Made by a program: the position numbers and the translations under genes. The notes below the pieces were generated by a model that was not told where the DNA came from, did no database searches, and saw nothing but the letters and a program-made list of their open reading frames with translations. Positions 8,356 to 16,953 of a stretch of 64,000 bases of DNA are shown one piece after another (the first letter of the stretch is position 1; each line of letters begins with the position of its first letter). The stretch is taken from NCBI GenBank assembly GCA_036505215.1, contig DASXTW010000122.1:8501-72500 (forward strand). Direction: 5' to 3'. Source of the DNA: DASXTW01 sp036505215 (lineage in GTDB: Bacteria; Actinomycetota; UBA4738).

Positions 8356-9420
8356 GTGAGGCCGAGATCCACCATGTGGGATGTGGCCCGGGCCGCCGGG
8401 GTCAGCCTGAAAACGGTCTCTCGCGTCATCAACGACGAGGTCGGAGTCAGCGCCGAGACGGCGGCTCGGGTCAAGAAGGTGATCGACTCCCTGGGCTACC
8501 GCCCGAACGACATGGCCCGCAACCTTCGGCGCCGACAGCGGTCCTCGAGCGTGGGCCTGATCATCGAGGACATCCGGAACCCCTTCTACTCCGCCATCGC
8601 CCGGGCGGTGGAGGAAGTGGTGCAGGTCAGACGGCAGCAGGTGATCCTCGGCAACTCCAACGAGGATCCGATCTCGGAGCGAAAGCTCGTTGGCGCCCTC
8701 CTGGAGCGCCGGGTGAGCGGCCTTCTCCTCGTGCCTGCGGGCCGCGATCACAGGTACCTGAAGGACGAGCTGGCTCACGGGATGCCCGTCGTGTTCATGG
8801 ACAGGCCTCCCGGCAACATCGAAGCCGACGTCGTCCTGCTCGACAACGTGGGCGGGGCGAGGATGGCGGCGGAGCACCTCGTGGGACAGGGGCATCGGCG
8901 GATCGGTGTCGTCGGTGATCCTGGCTCGATCTACACGATCGAACAACGGGTGGCCGGGTTCCGGGAGGCCCTCGAGGAGGCACGTACTCCTCTCGACGAG
9001 GCGTTGGTGCGCCTGGGCGTCCGCGACGTGCTCGAGGCGGAGACGGCCACGCGGGAGCTGCTTTCACTGAGCGATCCACCCACCGCGATCTTCGCCACCA
9101 ACAACCGGGCCAGTGTGGGAGCCCTGCGGGCGATGCGAGCACCCGGCGCTCGCATCGCCCTCGTCGGCTTCGACGACTTCGAGCTGGCGGACCTCCTTGG
9201 CGTCACGGTTGTCCGGCACAACCCGCTCGAGATGGGGCGCCGGGCCGCGGAGCTGCTGTTCGCCCGCCTGGGCGGTGACGACCGCGCGCCCCAGACGGTG
9301 GTCCTTCCCACAGAGCTGGTGGTGCGGGGGACCATCCCTGTTCGGGCGAGCCGGGAGCTACTCCCGCGGGCGTCTGGCGATCGGGAACCGTTCGAAACCG
9401 CTGCAGAGAGTTCGGCATGA
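8356..9420 (+). CDS. LacI-family transcriptional regulator
   Basis: GTG 8356 is chosen because GGGGGGAAG lies just upstream; GTG 8341 is also open. The 354-residue product has the LacI helix-turn-helix (WDVARAAGVSLKTVSRVIN, residues 7-25) and hinge helix (ARNLRRRQRSSSVGLII). A periplasmic-binding-protein-like effector domain runs from about 60 to 330 (IRNPFYSAIARAVEE, HRRIGVVG, AIFATNN, VGFDDFELADL). It precedes a sugar-type ABC importer by 83 bp and should control it, with a sugar or sugar derivative as inducer. Two identical palindromic operators sit in front of it. Confidence 0.93.
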   Translation: MRPRSTMWDVARAAGVSLKTVSRVINDEVGVSAETAARVKKVIDSLGYRPNDMARNLRRRQRSSSVGLIIEDIRNPFYSAIARAVEEVVQVRRQQVILGNSNEDPISERKLVGALLERRVSGLLLVPAGRDHRYLKDELAHGMPVVFMDRPPGNIEADVVLLDNVGGARMAAEHLVGQGHRRIGVVGDPGSIYTIEQRVAGFREALEEARTPLDEALVRLGVRDVLEAETATRELLSLSDPPTAIFATNNRASVGALRAMRAPGARIALVGFDDFELADLLGVTVVRHNPLEMGRRAAELLFARLGGDDRAPQTVVLPTELVVRGTIPVRASRELLPRASGDREPFETAAESSA

Positions 9421-9503
9421 GTCTTTCGAGAGGGGGGTGGTCTGGTAACGGAGGGGATGCAGCGGCAGATTCGGGAAGCGAAACCATGACTCACGGAGGG
9501 GAC

Positions 9504-10772
9504 ATGATGAGAAGGGGAATCATCCTGGCGCTGATGGTGGGGCTGGTCGCGACGGCCTGCGGCGGAGGCGGCGGCGCGAAGAAGGGCACCACCACCAGCA
9601 AGAACGTAGAGGTCTTCAGCTGGTGGACCGCACCGGGTGAGGCTGAAGCGCTCGACGCTCTGGTCAAGGTGTTCGACCAGAAGTATCCGACCTACACGTT
9701 CGACAATGCGGCGGTGGCGGGCGGGGCGGGAACGAACGCTCGGGCAGTCCTCGCCACCCGTCTCTCCGCCAACGATCCTCCCGCGTCGTGGCAGGGGCAC
9801 GCCGGGCAGGAACTGATCGGCACGTACGTGGCTGCGGGGCAGATCGAGAGCCTCAACTCCCTCTTCCAGAAGGAGGGGTGGCTGAACGTGATGCCGAAGG
9901 GGCTCATCGATCTCATCTCGCAGAACGGGAACATCTACTCGGTGCCGGTGAACATCCACCGCGCCAACATCCTGTGGTACAACCCGAAAGTCCTGAAGGA
10001 CAACGGTATTACGGTCCCGACGACCTGGGATCAGTTCTTCACCGCCGCGGACAAGCTCAAGGCGGCGGGGGTCACACCGCTGGCCATGGGCGAACAGTGG
10101 ACCTCGATGCACCTGCTGGAGACGGTCCTGGCCGGGACGCTCGGGCCCGACAAGTGGACCGGACTGTGGAGGGGAACCACCGACTGGAACAGCCCCGAGG
10201 TGACGCAAGCCATCGCCACGTTCGCGAAGGTGCTGAGCTACACGAACAGCGACGCGTCGACCCTGAGCTGGGACCAGGCGGCCGGCCTGGTGGTCAACGG
10301 CGACGCCGCCTTCACGATCATGGGCGACTGGGCGGAGGGCTTCTTCAAATCGAAGGGGCTCAAGCCACACGAGGGGTACGACTGGGCCGCGTCGCCCGGT
10401 ACCAACGGCGTCTTCGACATGCTTGCCGACAGCTTCGTCCTGCCCAAAGATTCACCGAACCCGAACGGCACGACGGCATGGTTGATCGTGGCCGGCTCCA
10501 AGGAAGGCCAGGACGCGTTCAATCCGATCAAGGGCTCGATCCCGGCCCGGACCGACGCCGACCGAAGTAAGTACGACGAGTATCAGCAGTGGTCCATGGA
10601 CCAGTTCACGTCCGACACCATCGTGGGGAGCCTTACCCACGGCGCGGTCGCCAACGACAACTGGAAGTCCGAGATCGACACTGCGCTCGGGCTGTTCCTG
10701 ACCAACAAGGACCAGGCGGCCTTCCAGAAGGCTCTGGCGGCGGCCTGCTCGGACGCGGGGACCTGTAGCTGA
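9504..10772 (+). CDS. Sugar ABC transporter substrate-binding lipoprotein
   Basis: The start is ATG 9504 behind ACGGAGGGGAC. The 422-residue protein has a lipoprotein signal (MMRRGIILALMVGLVATAC, lipobox VATAC with the modified Cys near residue 19) and a Gly-rich tether. The rest is a family-1 solute-binding fold: FSWWTAPGEAEALDALVKVF near the start, VPVNIHRANILWYNP, TTWDQFFTAADKLKAAG, and AAFTIMGDWAEGFF. These are typical of sugar/glycoside uptake systems. Two permeases follow. A large hairpin separates this gene from the permeases. The exact sugar cannot be told. Confidence 0.93.
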   Translation: MMRRGIILALMVGLVATACGGGGGAKKGTTTSKNVEVFSWWTAPGEAEALDALVKVFDQKYPTYTFDNAAVAGGAGTNARAVLATRLSANDPPASWQGHAGQELIGTYVAAGQIESLNSLFQKEGWLNVMPKGLIDLISQNGNIYSVPVNIHRANILWYNPKVLKDNGITVPTTWDQFFTAADKLKAAGVTPLAMGEQWTSMHLLETVLAGTLGPDKWTGLWRGTTDWNSPEVTQAIATFAKVLSYTNSDASTLSWDQAAGLVVNGDAAFTIMGDWAEGFFKSKGLKPHEGYDWAASPGTNGVFDMLADSFVLPKDSPNPNGTTAWLIVAGSKEGQDAFNPIKGSIPARTDADRSKYDEYQQWSMDQFTSDTIVGSLTHGAVANDNWKSEIDTALGLFLTNKDQAAFQKALAAACSDAGTCS

Positions 10773-10780
10773 TCTGCCGG

Positions 10781-10825
10781 ACCTGGGCTAGCCTCCGCTC
10801 GTGACGAGTGGAGGCTGGCCCGGGT
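10781..10825 (+). promoter_or_regulatory. Strong intercistronic hairpin between binding protein and permeases
   Basis: A 20-bp stem (core GGGCTAGCCTCCGCTC at 10785-10800 against GAGTGGAGGCTGGCCC at 10806-10821, extended by four more pairs, three G-U wobbles in all) closes a 5-base loop GTGAC. It starts eight bases after the stop of the binding-protein gene and 76 bp before the first permease. Such hairpins commonly stop or process the message so that binding protein is made in excess over the membrane subunits. Confidence 0.75.
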
Positions 10826-10900
10826 GCCCGCTCCGACCAGGCATCGGGGTTTCTGCGCCCGCATGAATCTCGGGAAGAATCACCGGCGAGGGGTGCGGCG

Positions 10901-11797
10901 GTGAGGAGACGCATCAACAAGGACTGGCTTCTCGCCGGCCTCCTCATCTCGCCCTCCGTCCTCGCCATCGGGGTCTTCGTCTACGGATTCATCGGCTGGT
11001 CCGTGCGCGTCTCCCTCAGCAAATGGAAGGGCCTGATCGCGAACTACGCCTGGGCCGGGTGGAGCAACTACGAGAAGCTGTTCGGCGATCCGCGGTTCCA
11101 CATCGACGTCCGGAACACGCTCATCTTCACCGTGTTCTTCCTCACCGGCGCAATCGTCATCGGGTTCCTGGTGGCCGTCCTGCTCGACCAACGGGTTCCC
11201 GGCGAGGCCGTGTTCCGTGGCATCTACCTGTTCCCCATGGCCATCTCGTTCATCGTCACGGGGGTGGCGTGGCGATGGCTGATGAATCCGGCCACCGGTT
11301 CTCGCACCAGCGGTCTCAATCTCCTCTTCGACAAGGGCGGACTGGAGTTCCTGGCAAATCGTTGGCACACCACTCCCCCTCCCTGGGGGATCGCCTTCAT
11401 CGCCCTTCCAGCCGTGTGGCAGATGTCCGGGTTCATGATGGCCCTGTTCCTGGCAGGTCTCCGGAGCATCCCCGACGACCTTCGGGAAGCGGCCCGGGTC
11501 GACGGCGCCAGCGAGTTCCAGATCTATCGGCGCGTCATCGTGCCGCTGCTTCGGCCCGTGGCTCTCTCGGCGATCATCATCCTCGGACACATCTCGCTCA
11601 AGATCTTCGACCTGATCGTGGCCATCAGCGGCAAGGATCTTCGGCTCGACGTGCCTTCCATCTACATGTGGACGACGACGTTCGACGCCAACAACTACGC
11701 GCGAGGCGCGAGCATTGGGATCCTCCTGCTCGTCGGGGTGGCTGTCCTGGTGGTGCCGTATCTGGTCTTCAGCCTGAGAGCCGAGTCGGAGATCTGA
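10901..11797 (+). CDS. Sugar ABC transporter permease (MalF-like)
   Basis: The start is GTG 10901 behind GCGAGGGG; the frame is open further upstream but that stretch holds the intercistronic hairpin. The 298-residue product has six predicted membrane helices, starting at LLAGLLISPSVLAIGVFVYGF. The cytoplasmic EAA loop reads EAARVDGASEFQIYRRVIVPLLRP (about residues 205-228), the site that docks onto the ATPase. It pairs with the permease immediately downstream (one base between stop and ATG). No ATPase gene is nearby, so a shared MsmK/UgpC-type ATPase elsewhere must energise the system. Confidence 0.93.
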   Translation: MRRRINKDWLLAGLLISPSVLAIGVFVYGFIGWSVRVSLSKWKGLIANYAWAGWSNYEKLFGDPRFHIDVRNTLIFTVFFLTGAIVIGFLVAVLLDQRVPGEAVFRGIYLFPMAISFIVTGVAWRWLMNPATGSRTSGLNLLFDKGGLEFLANRWHTTPPPWGIAFIALPAVWQMSGFMMALFLAGLRSIPDDLREAARVDGASEFQIYRRVIVPLLRPVALSAIIILGHISLKIFDLIVAISGKDLRLDVPSIYMWTTTFDANNYARGASIGILLLVGVAVLVVPYLVFSLRAESEI

Positions 11798-11798
11798 C

Positions 11799-12614
11799 AT
11801 GCGATCGCGTGGTCGCCTCCTGTACCTGTTCCCGCTGGTGGCCCTGGCGGCGTTCTACCTCCTGCCCGTGTATGTGCTCACGATCACGGGGCTGAAGAGC
11901 TTCGCCGAGGTCGACCTTTCCAGGATGTGGCAGTTCCCTTCGGGCCTGCACTTCGACAGTTTCCGGGCCGCGTTCGAAGCGCTCAGGCCACACCTACGCA
12001 ACAGCGCGGTGATGGCCGTGCCCGCGGCCACCATTTCGGCGTTGCTTGGGTCCATGAACGGATACGTCCTCTCGAAGTGGAGATTTCGGGGCGCCAACGT
12101 GATCTTCACGCTGTTCCTGTTCGGGATGTTCATCCCGTATCAGAGCGTCCTCATCCCACTGGTCCTGTTCCTGCGACGGATCGGGCTCTACGGGAGCATC
12201 CCGGGACTGATCCTGGTCCACGTGGTCTATGGCATCCCCATCACGACCCTGATCTTCCGGAACTACTACGCCACCATCCCAACCGACCTGCTGGAAGCCG
12301 CTCGCATCGACGGGGCCGGGATCCTGCGGTCCTACTGGTACATCATCTTGCGGCTGTCGGCGCCGAGCTTCGCCGTGGCCTTGATCTGGCAGTTCACATC
12401 CATCTGGAACGAGTTCTTGTTCGCCATCATCCTGACCAAGCCATCGAACTGGCCGGTGACGGTCGCCCTCAACAACCTCGCGGGAACTCAGATCGTGCAG
12501 TGGAACGTGCAGATGGCGGGAGCCCTGCTGGCTGCGGTCCCCACGCTCATCGTGTACATCTTCCTGGGCCGCTTCTTCCTCCGCGGCCTGATGGCCGGCG
12601 CCATCAAGGGGTGA
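11799..12614 (+). CDS. Sugar ABC transporter permease (MalG-like)
   Basis: A 271-residue inner-membrane subunit starting at ATG 11799, one base after the stop of its partner. Six membrane helices are predicted, with the EAA loop LLEAARIDGAGILRSYWYIILRLSAP near residues 165-190. WNEFLFAIILT after the loop is typical of the MalG/CUT1 family. Together with the gene upstream it forms the translocation pore. The gene ends convergently with the MoxR-like ATPase, 36 bp away. Confidence 0.93.
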   Translation: MRSRGRLLYLFPLVALAAFYLLPVYVLTITGLKSFAEVDLSRMWQFPSGLHFDSFRAAFEALRPHLRNSAVMAVPAATISALLGSMNGYVLSKWRFRGANVIFTLFLFGMFIPYQSVLIPLVLFLRRIGLYGSIPGLILVHVVYGIPITTLIFRNYYATIPTDLLEAARIDGAGILRSYWYIILRLSAPSFAVALIWQFTSIWNEFLFAIILTKPSNWPVTVALNNLAGTQIVQWNVQMAGALLAAVPTLIVYIFLGRFFLRGLMAGAIKG

Positions 12615-12650
12615 TCCGAGCGCTCTCGAGCCGATCCGGCCGCCGGCGAC

Positions 12651-13532
12651 CTACGACTCACCCACCACCAGCTCGGCCTTGACCCTGTCGATGTCCTGCT
12701 GGTACTTGAGCAGCAGGGAGAGGGTGTCCCGAGTCACCGTTCCGTCCACTCGATCGAGCCCGAGCAATAGGAGCGTTCGGGCCCAGTCGAGAGTCTCGGA
12801 GACCGACGGCGGCTTCTTGAGATCGAACCCCCGGACCGACCGGACCACTCGAGCGATCTGTTCGGCAAACGCCGATTCGATCCCAGGCACCCGGGCAAGG
12901 ATGATCTCCTTCTCCCGCTCGATCGTCGGATACTCCATGTGCAGGAAGAGGCAGCGCCGCTTCAGCGCCTCGGACAGCTCCCGCGTGTTGTTCGAGGTCA
13001 GGACGACGAACGGCTGCGTGCTCGCCCGGATGGTTCCCAGCTCGGGGATGGACACCTGCCAGTCGGAGAGAACCTCCAGCAGCAGCGCCTCGGTCTCCAC
13101 CTCCACCCTGTCGACCTCGTCGATCAACAGGACCACGGATTCGGGCGAGCGGATCGCCGTCAGGAGCGGTCTCGACAGCAGGAACTCCTCCGCGAAGATG
13201 TCGTGCTCGACCCGCTGCCAATCCGTCTCTCCCGAGTCGGCCTGGATTCGAAGGAGCTGCTTCTTGTAGTTCCACTCGTACAGGGCCTTCGCCTCGTCGA
13301 GCCCCTCGTAGCACTGCAGACGGATCAGCCGGTGCCCGGTGGCCGCCGCCACCGCCTTCGCCAGCTCGGTCTTCCCCACGCCTGCGGGCCCCTCGCAGAG
13401 CACCGGCTTGTCCAGCTGGTCTGCGAGGTAGACGGTCACAGCAAGCTGGTCGTCGGCCAGATAGCTGGCCTGGGCGAGTCGCTGCTTGACCTCCGAGGGC
13501 GACCCGAATCGACGCACCGTCTCGACTGTCAT
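12651..13532 (-). CDS. MoxR-family AAA+ ATPase (CoxD-like)
   Basis: A 293-residue AAA+ protein. Walker A is GPAGVGKTE (48-56), Walker B is VVLLIDEVDR (about 138-147), sensor 1 lies in FVVLTSNNTRELSEALKRRC and the arginine finger region follows. The YEWNYKKQLL motif and overall length fit the CoxD/MoxR subgroup, which acts as a chaperone for metal-cofactor or enzyme maturation together with a VWA-domain partner. A CoxE-like VWA protein is encoded 12 kb away at 25530-26993. The gene is last in the long leftward run after livM, 26 bp behind it, so it may be co-transcribed with the hydroquinone genes. Confidence 0.9.
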   Translation of the reverse strand: MTVETVRRFGSPSEVKQRLAQASYLADDQLAVTVYLADQLDKPVLCEGPAGVGKTELAKAVAAATGHRLIRLQCYEGLDEAKALYEWNYKKQLLRIQADSGETDWQRVEHDIFAEEFLLSRPLLTAIRSPESVVLLIDEVDRVEVETEALLLEVLSDWQVSIPELGTIRASTQPFVVLTSNNTRELSEALKRRCLFLHMEYPTIEREKEIILARVPGIESAFAEQIARVVRSVRGFDLKKPPSVSETLDWARTLLLLGLDRVDGTVTRDTLSLLLKYQQDIDRVKAELVVGES

Positions 13533-13558
13533 CGGTCCCCATCATCTCCCGGATCAGC

Positions 13559-14626
13559 TCACCCGTCGACCGATCTGCCACGGACTCGTTCGGGCTCGGT
13601 CGTCTCATTCGGGCCGGAGGCAGCCGATGGATCCTCTTTGACCCGGACTCGCAGCTGGACGGGGAAGAACCGGATGTTCCACCGGTCCAGCACCAGGCCC
13701 CACAACCCCCTCGGAGCCTGCACCATCACCAGGATCGCCACGGCACCCAGGATGATCAGGTAGATGGGCCCCAGGTCGGCGAGGTATTGCTGGAGGAGGA
13801 AGTACACGATGGTGCCGACGATCGGGCCCGAGATCGTGCCGATCCCGCCGATCACGACGGCGAAGATCATGAACACCGTCCAGTTGACGCTGAACGTGGC
13901 ATCCGGCTGGAGACGAAGCAAGCTCAGGTAGATCACCGCGCCGGTGAGCCCGCAGATGGTGGAAGCCAGCACGTACACCTGGACCTTCGCCCGCAGGACG
14001 TGAATCCCCAGCGTGGGAGCGGCCATCTCCCGGTCTCGGACGGCGCGAAGGGCGAGCCCCAGCCGGGTCCGCAGAAGGTAGTACACGATCAGGACGGACG
14101 CGATGGCCAGCCCCAGAGCGATCCAATACGTGACGTACTCGCGCACGGTCCGGTCGATGCCAATGGCCGCGGTGATGGTCACACCGGATCCGCCACCGAG
14201 CGATTGGGTGTTCGCCGCAAGCAGCCGGTAGACCTCGGCAACAACCCACGTGCCGATGGCGAAGTAGCCACCCCTCAGACGGAACACCAGCGCGGCGGTG
14301 GGTATCGCCAGGACCGCGGCCACCAACGCGGCCAGGAACACCGAGACGAACAGGTTCACGCCGAGCCGGTCGGCGAAGAACAGGAGCCCATAGGCCCCGA
14401 TCCCGATGTACGCCTGCTGCCCGATCGACACCAGGCCGGCGTACCCGGCGAGGAGGTTCCACATCTGGGCCAGCGCCAGCAGATAGAAGAACTGCACGAG
14501 TGTCCGGAGGACGCTGTTCAGGAACAGGGCCGGGGCGAGGGCGAGGACGAGGACACCGATGATGGCCACGGCCATCCCCCACCGGCTGGCGAAGGTGCTT
14601 CGCTCGACCACGACCCGGCGAGGCAT
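13559..14626 (-). CDS. livM: Branched-chain amino-acid-type ABC permease LivM
   Basis: ATG 14626 overlaps the livH stop by one base (TGATG), which fixes the start; the frame continues upstream only as a shadow of livH. The 355-residue product has 8-9 predicted membrane helices and the family motifs LLAGYAGLVSIGQQAYIGIGAY (about 63-84) and a cytoplasmic ALRAVRDREMAAPTLGI loop (about 200). The C-terminal 40 residues are polar and charged. In this context the importer probably carries an aromatic acid or related growth substrate for the neighbouring hydroquinone pathway rather than leucine. Confidence 0.93.
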   Translation of the reverse strand: MPRRVVVERSTFASRWGMAVAIIGVLVLALAPALFLNSVLRTLVQFFYLLALAQMWNLLAGYAGLVSIGQQAYIGIGAYGLLFFADRLGVNLFVSVFLAALVAAVLAIPTAALVFRLRGGYFAIGTWVVAEVYRLLAANTQSLGGGSGVTITAAIGIDRTVREYVTYWIALGLAIASVLIVYYLLRTRLGLALRAVRDREMAAPTLGIHVLRAKVQVYVLASTICGLTGAVIYLSLLRLQPDATFSVNWTVFMIFAVVIGGIGTISGPIVGTIVYFLLQQYLADLGPIYLIILGAVAILVMVQAPRGLWGLVLDRWNIRFFPVQLRVRVKEDPSAASGPNETTEPERVRGRSVDG

Positions 14627-15495
14627 CAGACCGCTCCCACCCGGGGGAACAGCCCCGTGGGGCGGACCGCCAGCACGGCCAGGAACACCAGGTGCCCAGA
14701 CAGTTGGAACCAGCCGGGAGCGAGCTGTGCTCCCAGCGTCTGGGCGACGCCCAGGATGACCCCGCCGACGAGGGTCCCCCAGAGTGAGCCCAGTCCTCCG
14801 ATGATCACGGCCTCGAAGGCAAAGATCAGGAGAACCGGACCCTCGAGCGGACCGAAGGTGGTTCGCACACCGACGAACACCCCGGCCACGCCGGCGATCC
14901 CGAGAGCGAGGCCCATGGCCACCGCATACACGTGACGATTGTCGATCGCCATGAGCTGAGCCGCCTCGGCGTCGTCCGAGGTAGCCCGAAGCGCTCGGCC
15001 GAACGTGGTCCGATCGAAGAAAAGCTGCATCGCCACCAGCAGCACGACCGCCACCAGGAAGATGGTGAGCGGCAACCAACCGACGGCGAGGCGGCTGGTC
15101 AGCCGGATGCTGACGTTCTCGATCCGGCCGGCATCCAGACCCCGAGAATCTGCGGAGAAGACCTTGAGCAGGATGTTCTCGATCACGACGGCCAAGCCGA
15201 ACGTGACCAGCAGCGGGGGGAGAACCCCACTCCCCAAGGTGAAGTTGATCAGCAAGCGCTGCAGCACGTATCCGATGGTGAACATCACGGGGACCACGAT
15301 CGCCATGGCCACCAGCGGATTGAGCCCGGTGTGATCCACGATGAAGAACGCGATGAACGCAGCCAGGATCGTCAGGACGCCATGTGCCAGGTTCACCACG
15401 CGCATGACGCCGAAGATCAGCGACAGTCCCGTGGCAAAGAGCGCGTAGAGCCCTCCCAGCATGACCCCTTGGACCATCGCGTTGACCCACGTCAT
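14626..15495 (-). CDS. livH: Branched-chain amino-acid-type ABC permease LivH
   Basis: A 289-residue membrane protein, ATG 15495, one base after the livF stop. Motifs MLGGLYALFATGLSLIFGVMRVVNLAHG (N-terminal third) and the ALRATSDDAEAAQLMAID loop are typical of LivH. About eight membrane helices are predicted. It forms a heterodimeric pore with LivM and is driven by LivG and LivF. The five liv genes lie immediately downstream of the hap genes on the same strand. Confidence 0.93.
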   Translation of the reverse strand: MTWVNAMVQGVMLGGLYALFATGLSLIFGVMRVVNLAHGVLTILAAFIAFFIVDHTGLNPLVAMAIVVPVMFTIGYVLQRLLINFTLGSGVLPPLLVTFGLAVVIENILLKVFSADSRGLDAGRIENVSIRLTSRLAVGWLPLTIFLVAVVLLVAMQLFFDRTTFGRALRATSDDAEAAQLMAIDNRHVYAVAMGLALGIAGVAGVFVGVRTTFGPLEGPVLLIFAFEAVIIGGLGSLWGTLVGGVILGVAQTLGAQLAPGWFQLSGHLVFLAVLAVRPTGLFPRVGAV

Positions 15496-15496
15496 G

Positions 15497-16198
15497 TCAT
15501 CGCCAGCCGAAGTACGCCGCCCTGATCTGGTCCCGGGTCAGGTCTGCCGGCCGTCCGTGCAGGGACACCCGGCCCTCCAGGAAGCAATAGGCGCGGTGGG
15601 CGATCCCGAGCGCCTGTGTGATGTCTTGCTCCACGATGACCAGGGTCGTGCCTTCGGCCACGATGGCCGGAATCGCCTGATAGAGCTGCTTGACGATGAT
15701 CGGGGCCAGCCCGAGGGAGATCTCGTCCATCAGGAGCATGCGCGGGTTCGTCATGAGGGCGCGACCGATTGCCAGGGCCTGTTGCTCACCACCCGACAGG
15801 AGTGCCGCCGGCCGTGTCGAGAGCTTGCTCAGCAATGGGAACGACTCGTACACACGCCTGAGGTTCCACCACCCCGGGCGCTTCCCGAATCCTCCCACCC
15901 GGAGGTTCTCCTCCACCGAGAGGCTGGGAAACACCCTTCTGCCCTCCGGCACCAGGGCGATGCCCATACTCACCCGGCGATACGCCGGCCGTCCGCCGAC
16001 GGAGTTCCCATCGAACCGGACGGCATCGGCATCAGACCGAAGCAGTCCAGCCACCGTCTTCAGGAAGGTTGACTTTCCTGCACCGTTTGCTCCGATGATC
16101 GCCACGATCTCCCCCTCGTCGACCCGGAGCGACACGCCGAACAGCGCCTGAAAATCCCGGTAGAACTGATCGAGGGCCTCCACCTCGAGCAGGCTCAC
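15497..16198 (-). CDS. livF: Branched-chain-type ABC ATPase LivF
   Basis: GTG 16198 overlaps the livG stop as GTGA; upstream reading in this frame is a shadow. The 233-residue protein has Walker A GANGAGKST (about 36-44), signature LSGGEQQALAIGRAL and Walker B MLLMDEISLGLAP. The sequence IALVPEGRRVFPSLSVEENL is diagnostic of LivF. Length and motifs are complete. Confidence 0.95.
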   Translation of the reverse strand: MSLLEVEALDQFYRDFQALFGVSLRVDEGEIVAIIGANGAGKSTFLKTVAGLLRSDADAVRFDGNSVGGRPAYRRVSMGIALVPEGRRVFPSLSVEENLRVGGFGKRPGWWNLRRVYESFPLLSKLSTRPAALLSGGEQQALAIGRALMTNPRMLLMDEISLGLAPIIVKQLYQAIPAIVAEGTTLVIVEQDITQALGIAHRAYCFLEGRVSLHGRPADLTRDQIRAAYFGWR

Positions 16199-16920
16199 TC
16201 GTCCACGACCCCCATGTAGACGGCCTGCACCTCCGGACTGGCCATCACCTCGTCCGGCGGTCCCTCTTTGAGCATCCGTCCGAAGTCGATGGCCAGCAGG
16301 CGATCGACGACCGACACCAGTGCGTGCACGATGTGCTCGATCCACACGATGGTGATCCCCTCGGAACGAAGGTCTCTGATCGCCTCGATGAGCCGGTCCA
16401 CCTCCGCTTCTGTGAGCCCCCCGGCGATCTCGTCCAGCAACAACAGCCGTGGGCCGGTGGCCAACGCCCGGGCCAGTTCCAGGCGTTTGCGTTCCAGGAG
16501 GGTGAGGGACCCGGCCAATGCGTTCGCCCTGCCGCTGAGCCCGGCGCGCTCCAGGAGGGCCATGACCATCCCGTAGGGGTCCGAGGCTGGCTCGGCTCTC
16601 CCGAACCGGGTCCCCACCAGAACGTTCTCGAACACGGTGAGTCCCTCGAACGGAAGAGGGATCTGATGGGTCCTTCCGATCCCCGCCCTGCACCTCTTGT
16701 GCGGAGGAAGGCGAGAGACGTCTCTTCCCTCGAACAGGATCTGCCCCGCGTCGAGAGGAACCGTTCCCGCGATGAGGTTCATCATGGTGGTCTTGCCGGC
16801 CCCATTCGGCCCGACCACTCCGAGAGCGTCACCGATCTCCAGGCGTACGTTCAGGTCATCGGCCACCCTCACCGAACCGAAGGACTTCGAGACGTGCTCC
16901 AGCTCCAAGATCGGGCTCAC
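16195..16920 (-). CDS. livG: Branched-chain-type ABC ATPase LivG
   Basis: A 241-residue ATPase starting at GTG 16920. Walker A is GPNGAGKTT (about 37-45) and Walker B is LLLLDEIAGGL. The signature helix reads SLTLLERKRLELARAL, the divergent form usual in LivG. IGRTHQIPLPFEGLTVFENVLVG is also characteristic. It lies 33 bp after the binding-protein gene and overlaps livF by four bases. Confidence 0.95.
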   Translation of the reverse strand: MSPILELEHVSKSFGSVRVADDLNVRLEIGDALGVVGPNGAGKTTMMNLIAGTVPLDAGQILFEGRDVSRLPPHKRCRAGIGRTHQIPLPFEGLTVFENVLVGTRFGRAEPASDPYGMVMALLERAGLSGRANALAGSLTLLERKRLELARALATGPRLLLLDEIAGGLTEAEVDRLIEAIRDLRSEGITIVWIEHIVHALVSVVDRLLAIDFGRMLKEGPPDEVMASPEVQAVYMGVVDE

Positions 16921-16953
16921 CGGCCTCCCTTCGACCGCTCGGCCAGGCTCGCT

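Noticed and set aside
13559..15490. One 643-codon open frame covering livM and livH
   Set aside because: The first half is livH read in the wrong frame. livM starts at ATG 14626, overlapping the livH stop by one base.
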